Below the pieces are notes generated by a model that ran no database searches, was not told the DNA's origin, and saw nothing but the letters and a program-made list of their open reading frames with translations. The translations under genes were made by a program, and so were the position numbers. From Hirudo medicinalis (taxonomy: Eukaryota; Annelida; Clitellata; Hirudinida; Hirudinidae): DNA of 12,364 nucleotides. Of the stretch, positions 7,774 through 12,364 are shown in pieces. How positions within the stretch are numbered: position 1 is the first letter of the stretch; each line of letters begins with the position of its first letter. The stretch lies in contig MPNW01001453.1 of the NCBI GenBank assembly GCA_011800805.1, positions 1 to 12,364 on the forward strand, given 5' to 3'.

Positions 7774-7812
7774 AATATTAATAAAATATTAATTAATTAT
7801 TTTATTAATATT
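7774..7812. repeat. AT-only perfect inverted repeat, 15-bp arms
   Basis: AATATTAATAAAATA (7774-7788) is the exact reverse complement of 7798-7812, with a 9-base spacer. It is followed by ATTATA-type low-complexity DNA to about 7895. Confidence 0.8.
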
Positions 7813-7898
7813 TATTTATAATTTTTAATTATAATTATAATTATAATTATAATTTATTTATAATAAATATTTATTTATAATAAATATTAATAAACACA

Positions 7899-7941
7899 GT
7901 CATCATCATCATCACCATCACCATCATCATCATCATCATAA
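7899..7941. repeat. (ATC)n microsatellite
   Basis: Short ATC/ACC triplet array. Confidence 0.9.
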
Positions 7942-8078
7942 TCGAAATCATAGTCAGAATAGTCAGTTGTTGATACTAAAACTAGTTAATTAAAAATCGA
8001 TCGGTAGCCGGTCTTCCAATAGTTCACAGCCAGTTGATCGACATCACTTCTGGGTGACATCAGCCATCCTAGTCACCC

Positions 8079-8110
8079 CTCCTCCTCCTCCTCCTCCTCC
8101 TCCTCCTCCT
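8079..8110. repeat. (TCC)n microsatellite
   Basis: About ten perfect TCC triplets, a pyrimidine/purine strand-biased tract, roughly 350 bases upstream of the gene B TATA box. Confidence 0.95.
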
Positions 8111-8460
8111 TATCTCACCATTCTTTCCATCCTGATTGGAACCACTTGCGTAAGACGTCAAAGGATGCCAGTAGGTGCTTTGCTATAATTTATTTTAAAA
8201 AAATATATTGACATTAAAACTATTTAAGCCATATTTCTTTCATTTAGAGATCTGTAATTCTAGGGACTACTTCACTTCTAGTTGAAATCAGGTGACTAAT
8301 GTACACGTGTGACTGACTCGTTTGCCACACGTGCTAAGAAATCAATAGCCCAAATTGCTTAACCTTCAGGTAGGCATTTAAATTTCTTTGGCAATTAACA
8401 TTTAAAAATTGAAATCGTTGAGGTGTAGGACAGGGGCGTCCTTAGGGCGGTCGGAAATCT
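8111..8460. other. Upstream region of gene B
   Basis: No coding frame supported. It contains the pair of E-boxes listed separately and otherwise unique sequence. Confidence 0.4.
8304..8333 (+). promoter_or_regulatory. Pair of CACGTG E-boxes upstream of gene B
   Basis: Two perfect CACGTG palindromes (8304-8309 and 8328-8333) lie about 150 bases upstream of the gene B TATA box, with TGACTGACT between them. CACGTG is the class-B E-box bound by bHLH-leucine-zipper factors such as Max/USF families. That it regulates gene B is inferred from position. Confidence 0.35.
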
Positions 8461-8468
8461 TATAAAAA
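8461..8468 (+). promoter_or_regulatory. TATA box of gene B (TATAAAAA)
   Basis: A strong TATAAAAA sits 56 bases upstream of the gene B ATG (8517). Transcription would be expected to start near 8490, giving a leader of about 25 bases. The sequence just before the ATG (CTCCAG) also resembles a splice acceptor, so a 5'-UTR intron cannot be excluded. Confidence 0.6.
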
Positions 8469-8516
8469 GAGAAGTCTCGTCAGACGTGCTTTGCTGGTAC
8501 ATTTGGCTCTCCAGGA

Positions 8517-9270
8517 ATGCTTTACTTGGTGTACTTCTTCTTCTTTGTGCTCCTTCCCTACCATGGATTCTGTCAGAGTGAGCTAGCATTTTTAGAGAGC
8601 TTTACTTTGTACCTTTTCTCGTAAACATGCTTGAGATTCAAGCCTCGATTAGTCAAAAGTCAAAATTTGAATTCTTTTTTTTCATTTGACTAATTTTGCT
8701 TCTTTATTTTCAGCGTGTGGGAGATGTCCACAAGGCTTCACCTACTTCGCGCAGGAGAGCAAGTGCTACAGGGCTTTCTCAACGAAGCAAACCTGGGACG
8801 ATGCTCTGAACACCTGCAGTCAATTGGACTCCCATCTTGTGACCATCACAAGTGCCCTTAGCAGGAGCCCACTGATCCAAATAATTGGTCCGATAAGAGG
8901 TATTTTAAAGTGTATTTTTACTGGTTATAAAATAAATTCACTCAAATTACGTTTAATTCTCAAGGGTATCATTTGATTATTTATTTTTATTATATTTTTT
9001 GTTTAAGAATCCTGCATGAACTCAGCCGTCAGGAGGCCTGCTTTTTGGACTGCCGGGAGAAGAAAGTGCTCCTGGGGTCCGTTCACCTGGGTCCCCAACC
9101 GTGGAATCCAGGTGGAGATGGATTACACCAACTGGCTCCCAGGAGAACCCAACAACGTTAATGGAAATGAGGATTGTGTTCACTTCATGGCAGACGCTAG
9201 CAACACCCTGCCCTGGAACGACAGTCCCTGCGCAAGGGTTGACTGCTTTGTCTGTGAGGTCGACATATGA
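8517..9270 (+). CDS. Lectin gene B: secreted C-type lectin with EPN motif, 3 exons, 169 aa
   Basis: Exons are 8517-8577 (signal peptide, MLYLVYFFFFVLL start), 8714-8899 and 9008-9270 (stop TGA). The donors (A/GTGAGC, G/GTATTT) and acceptors (TTTTCAG, TTTAAG) are good, both introns are phase 1 (136 and 108 bp), and exon lengths equal those of gene A. Landmarks: CGRC at 22-25, KCY 37-39, TWDDA 47-51, TC 54-55, FWTAGRRKC 95-103, W125, EPN 129-131, E137-D138-C139, WND 152-154 and a final VC at 164-165. EPN, the Glu six residues later and the Asn-Asp pair are the ligands of CTLD calcium site 2, so this copy looks able to bind mannose-type sugars with calcium. By hand alignment it shares 30 of 61 residues with gene A in exon 2 and 47 of 86 in exon 3. 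The end of exon 2 (66-82) is least conserved and lacks the Glu found there in gene A. Secreted and soluble; the biological role is inferred only from the family. Confidence 0.92.
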
Positions 9271-9409
9271 AGACGGAGCAAGGACTCAAGGACCATGCTG
9301 GTTTTGGAATATTCACTTGGTTTGAAATTCCAAATTGACTTTGAATCTGATCATTTTGTCTGAAATTCTAGATTGACTACAATTCTTTTGATAATCTGAA
9401 TATTTTGGA

Positions 9410-9415
9410 AATAAA
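9410..9415 (+). terminator. Poly(A) signal of gene B (AATAAA)
   Basis: AATAAA occurs 140 bases after the gene B stop codon, in AT-rich sequence. It is the first canonical signal downstream, so the 3' UTR is probably about 160 bases. Confidence 0.65.
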
Positions 9416-9852
9416 TTTGATTGCATCCTCAAAAAACAGTTTCTTGTTTGTTATTAAAATGATTGGATTTCGTAATCAACTCCTCGTAGTTTCTCAATTT
9501 CCAAGTGTGAGTGGGTTCTGTTTTATAATAGCTCACGATGGACAGCTCCAACGGGAATTAATCTTAACAGTTTGATTGCTCTTACAAATTATATTTACTT
9601 TGTCCTTTTCACAAATTGGTGGCTTGGTTTGTTCTGCATGTTGCTTTTGTTTGTCAGTGCTCAAGGTCAGTCTGTCATCAGGAGCATGTGCTTCCTTAAG
9701 CCTGACCCTCAGGTTTGTGTGGCCTAACAAGTCCTGATATTGCAAACAAACATGAATTTGAGAAGCAAATCTTAATTCTTTTCACAGAGAAACTTGGAAA
9801 TTTTAGAGTCGTTAGAAATTTCTTTAATTTTTGTGAATGTCGACAAGAAATT
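9416..9852. other. Intergenic region between convergent genes B and C
   Basis: No gene supported. A minus-strand open frame at 9533-9745 has no recognisable domain or splice partner. Confidence 0.45.
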
Positions 9853-9858
9853 TTTATT
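9853..9858 (-). terminator. Poly(A) signal of gene C (AATAAA)
   Basis: AATAAA on the minus strand lies about 105 bases past the gene C stop (9965). Genes B and C are convergent, and this leaves roughly 420 bases between their predicted 3' ends. Confidence 0.5.
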
Positions 9859-9964
9859 CATTCAGAAGGTCCAATGAAGCTCCTTTAACCGGGGTTAAAC
9901 CACAAATAAATCTTTTTAAACAATCTCCTTCGGAGTGTTTATCTTTGCGACGAACATCAAAGGA

Positions 9965-10795
9965 TCACATATCGATCTCACAAACAAAGCAGTTTTCGTG
10001 AGCACAAGGTGTATCACTCCATCCGAGCTGGTTGCTCTCATCAGAGACAAACTGCAGACACACGTTGCCTCCCAAGTTGTCCGGTTCGTCAGGGAGCCAA
10101 TTCGTAAACTGCATGTCCACTCTGATCCCATGGTTGGGCGCCCAGACAAATGGAGAGTTGGAACACCTTCTCCTTCCAGCGGTCCAGAATGTCGGATTGT
10201 TGAGGAATTTATTTACGCAGCCACCTTAGTGACGTCAATTATATTAATTATAATATATATTAATATATATATTTATATATTATTATGATATTAATTATAC
10301 GACATGTTTTTGTTAACGTTGCAATTTTAAAATAATTTCAAGGGACTTTTGAACGATAATGAAATGGTATTTATGCGTAATTATGGATAATAATGCGAGC
10401 AGGTGAATATTAAGTTGCTTTATTCGGGAGGGTAATATTTAATAATATCCATAATAATTTTAATAATAATAAAAATAATAATAATAAATGTTTAATAAAC
10501 CGTTAATATTTTTAATAACAATAATAAGTATTTAATAATACCGATAGTATTTATAATAATAATAATAATAATAATANTTATATATTTAATTATAGATTTA
10601 TTTACGTACAATTCGATCGATTTCTCGATTATTAATTTGCATTTAAATTGTATACAATTTAATTCACAATGAAATGTTTAGAATTAAAACGATTAAGACA
10701 ATAATAAGATTAAGATAATACAGGTCATGCTTACGTTTACTCAGTACGTTTGATGAGAACAGAACCAACCCGACGAGAAGAACTAAGATGGACAT
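9965..10795 (-). CDS. Lectin gene C: CTLD gene lacking its middle exon, 106 aa if spliced, or pseudogene
   Basis: Exon 1 (10795-10735) encodes a 20-residue leader beginning MSILVLLVGLVLF and ends at a C/GTAAGC donor in phase 1, exactly 61 bases as in genes A and B. The last exon (10224-9965, acceptor CACTAAG, stop TGA) encodes FWTAGRRRC, W63, EPD (67-69), VC, WSD (89-91), PC and a final VC. The 510 bp between them is AT-rich and contains nothing resembling the 186-base middle exon (no CxxC, KCY or TWDDA on this strand). Because both introns are phase 1, exon 1 can join the last exon in frame to give a 106-residue protein. That product would lack the first CTLD helix and the cysteine that normally pairs with the final one. 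Calcium site 2 is also eroded: EPD for EPN, WSD for WND, and a one-codon deletion removing the ED before the cysteine. It may be a truncated secreted protein, a decaying pseudogene, or an assembly loss; an undetermined base lies at 10577 inside the intron. Confidence 0.72.
10225..10734. other. Gene C intron, AT-rich, no middle exon found
   Basis: Contains TATATA runs (10245-10280) and interrupted AAT triplets (10455-10580), with an undetermined base at 10577. No segment on the minus strand resembles the 186-base CTLD exon of genes A and B. Confidence 0.6.
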
Positions 10796-10830
10796 TTTGA
10801 ATCCTGAGATATCCACACAGCTACATTCTG

Positions 10831-10836
10831 TTTATA
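10831..10836 (-). promoter_or_regulatory. TATA box of gene C (TATAAA)
   Basis: TATAAA is found on the minus strand 41 bases before the gene C ATG (10795). A TCA initiator-like triplet has its A at 10805, 31 bases from the box, which would give a leader of about 10 bases. The alternative is that ATCTCAG just before the ATG is an acceptor of a 5'-UTR intron. Confidence 0.45.
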
Positions 10837-10849
10837 CTTTATCGACAGG

Positions 10850-10897
10850 AATAATAATAATAATAATAATAATAACAATAATAATGACAATAATAAC

Positions 10898-10945
<48 letters not shown>
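10850..10945. repeat. (AAT)n microsatellite adjoining the gene C promoter
   Basis: Interrupted AAT triplets (ACA and GAC interruptions in the first half, then about 15 pure units). It ends only about 14 bases from the gene C TATA box. Confidence 0.95.
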
Positions 10946-11141
10946 TTTAACACATTCACACAAAAATCATCAGCAAGATGAATCCTATCACGTAATAATC
11001 GATACCTCAATTAAAATTGTACCAATGTAAACACGAATCTTTGGATTGCATTATCTCATCTTCAAAATTCAGACGAATGTTTCAACCACTTCATATTTGT
11101 GGAATAAATATTTAACGTGCGATGAGGTTACAATGTCACAC

Positions 11142-11167
11142 AGGTTAAAGGCAAGGGTTAAAGGTCA
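11142..11167 (+). promoter_or_regulatory. Two adjacent DR1 nuclear-receptor-like sites
   Basis: Two 13-base direct-repeat-1 elements lie back to back: AGGTTA-A-AGGCAA (11142-11154) and GGGTTA-A-AGGTCA (11155-11167). The second is close to the HNF4/RXR DR1 consensus. The pair is about 320 bases upstream of the gene C TATA box. The motif match is visible; function is inferred. Confidence 0.35.
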
Positions 11168-11786
11168 GAGGGCTTCGAGTGGGCTTCATCGAGACGACGC
11201 CTTCTTTGATATCAATCGATCCAATGTTTCAAAATGACAAACGAGTTTTTGAAATAAAGAACTTCAACATTTACAATCTTTTTCCACTTGGATCGAGGTT
11301 GTAATCTCCTGCGACCTGTGATCAGATCGATCGGATGTTGTTGCGAAAACATGTTGCTCGTCATGAGCAACAACAATCTTGAGTTGCTAACCTGGGCCAC
11401 CTCCGTGTGCAACTGATAGCTTTCGACTCAAAACAATAAATCTGCCATTTAGCAGGTAAGATAAGGTAAGATCTTTGGACATCGGTTAACTTTGAAAAAC
11501 AAGGCCATTTGATTGATTTGAGTGATTTCGTTTTCTGTTGTCAGGTGTTCGAACTGAAAACTTCCAGGTAACGTCTGTGCACGTTGTAAATATTATATCG
11601 TCGTCAGGTGTGATGATGACAACCGTGTGCTGTGCCAGGTTATCACGTCCGTGTTAAGTAATCATCTGCTGTGATTCAATATAATAAAAAAAAGTATTTA
11701 CGTATAAAAAAAATAATTATTAATAATAATTATAATATGCCCTCGAACATGTGATTATGCGGTGACTAAGTTATTCCTACAGAATG

Positions 11787-11804
11787 AGGTCACAGAAAAG
11801 GTCA
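11787..11804 (+). promoter_or_regulatory. AGGTCA direct repeat with 6-base spacer
   Basis: Two perfect AGGTCA half-sites (11787-11792 and 11799-11804) are separated by six bases (CAGAAA). AGGTCA is the nuclear-receptor half-site; a six-base spacer is uncommon for well-known receptors. It lies about 950 bases upstream of the gene C TATA box. Confidence 0.25.
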
Positions 11805-12171
11805 TGCGTGTCTTGATTATGATCAAGCTAAGCGAACAGGGATGCGTGTGATGCTGTAGTATTCAATAATTGTGGTAATAGCCAAAATCACGGACGTTGT
11901 TCATCTTAATTTAAAGATAAATCAAGATTTACGATTTCTATATTAGAATTGATTTTATATTGGAACTAAAGTTTATCAATCCACTTAAAAAACAATGTAG
12001 ATCAATATAGATGTAACTAATATACAATAGATCATCCTCTCTCAGAATTTGTAATATTTTTTCATTCAATTTCAATTTTTATCAGGCCCAGCCAGTGGCC
12101 AACTGTGGCCAAGAGTAGAGAAGTTCTCAAAGCTTAAGCCCATAAAAAGCTATCCTCGTAGTATGATGTAG

Positions 12172-12364
12172 CCAGACAGACCATCAGATGTTTCCATTCT
12201 TAGCACAGAAATTGAATACGCCAAGCAAATGGACGTTGACGAACGTGACATTTTCGTAAAGAAAATGAGCTGGAGAAAAGTATTCTATCAAATGGAATTA
12301 ATGGATTTGTTACAAGTTTACAGTGCGTTTACTGATTTATTTAGGCAACTGCTGGAATGGGGGG
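12172..12364 (+). CDS. Possible partial exon running off the window end
   Basis: A plus-strand frame is open from after TAG (12169-12171) to the window end, 64 codons without a stop in AT-rich DNA. The encoded sequence has a balanced, helix-friendly composition (for example KKMSWRKVFYQMELMDLL and FRQLLEWG). An acceptor-like TTCCATTCTTAG ends at 12203, and the first in-frame ATG is at 12229. I recognise no family. It could be an internal exon starting at 12204, a first exon from 12229, or a chance frame. The other side is outside the window. Confidence 0.3.

Larger units (their letters stand above)
10946..12168. other. Upstream and intergenic DNA of gene C, no gene seen
   Basis: About 1.2 kb with only short open frames and no recognised domain. 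Besides the nuclear-receptor-like repeats it holds a 21-base inverted repeat, TGTTGCTC-GTCAT-GAGCAACA (11352-11372). Confidence 0.45.

Noticed and set aside
6570..8516. Hidden CTLD exons belonging to the orphan promoter
   Set aside because: I looked on the plus strand for CxxC, KCY, TWDDA and FWTAGRR equivalents and found none.
9641..9668. Possible short signal-peptide exon MLLLFVSAQ with a GTCAGT donor in phase 1
   Set aside because: It is only nine codons, too short for a leader, has no TATA box at the expected distance, and no downstream exon before convergent gene C.
9916..10149. Minus-strand 77-codon frame over the gene C last exon
   Set aside because: It is out of frame with the CTLD; the correct frame gives FWTAGRR, EPD and the conserved cysteines.

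Overview
This is a eukaryotic window, almost certainly from an invertebrate animal. The genes are split by short GT-AG introns, they encode secreted C-type lectin domains (CTLDs), they have TATA-type promoters and AATAAA poly(A) signals, and the surrounding DNA is AT-rich and full of trinucleotide microsatellites plus one tRNA-derived SINE-like element. I see nothing bacterial. I cannot fix the phylum from sequence alone.

Layout. Positions 1-2240 are dominated by ATT, ATC/GAT and CTACTG microsatellites with little unique sequence. Positions 2240-4460 hold an A-tract repeat, a degenerate 25-bp minisatellite, two AAT arrays, a SINE-like element and a GC-rich foldback. Positions 4465-5335 carry lectin gene A on the minus strand (three exons, 169 aa). 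Positions 5340-8460 hold its upstream DNA: a 23-bp tandem repeat, copies of a local dispersed repeat, an inverted orphan copy of gene A's promoter and signal-peptide start, an unidentified coding tail with a poly(A) signal, and a seven-unit 34-bp tandem repeat. Positions 8517-9270 carry lectin gene B on the plus strand (three exons, 169 aa). Positions 9965-10795 carry lectin gene C on the minus strand, which has its first and last exons but no recognisable middle exon. The rest, to 12364, is mostly intergenic, with two kinds of nuclear-receptor-like direct repeats and a possible exon running off the end.

How the genes relate. A, B and C are paralogues made by local duplication and inversion. 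Genes A and B have identical exon lengths (61, 186 and 263 coding bases) and phase-1 introns; C keeps the 61-base first exon and a 260-base last exon. Exon 1 is always a signal peptide, exon 2 the N-terminal CTLD half, and exon 3 the sugar/calcium-binding half. Gene B has the complete mannose-type EPN plus WND motif, A has EPS plus WND, and C has EPD plus WSD with further loss. All would be secreted, and lectins of this type usually bind sugars in immunity or mucus. That role is inferred from the family. The most interesting items are the frame-neutral loss of the middle exon in C and the orphan promoter copy between A and B.
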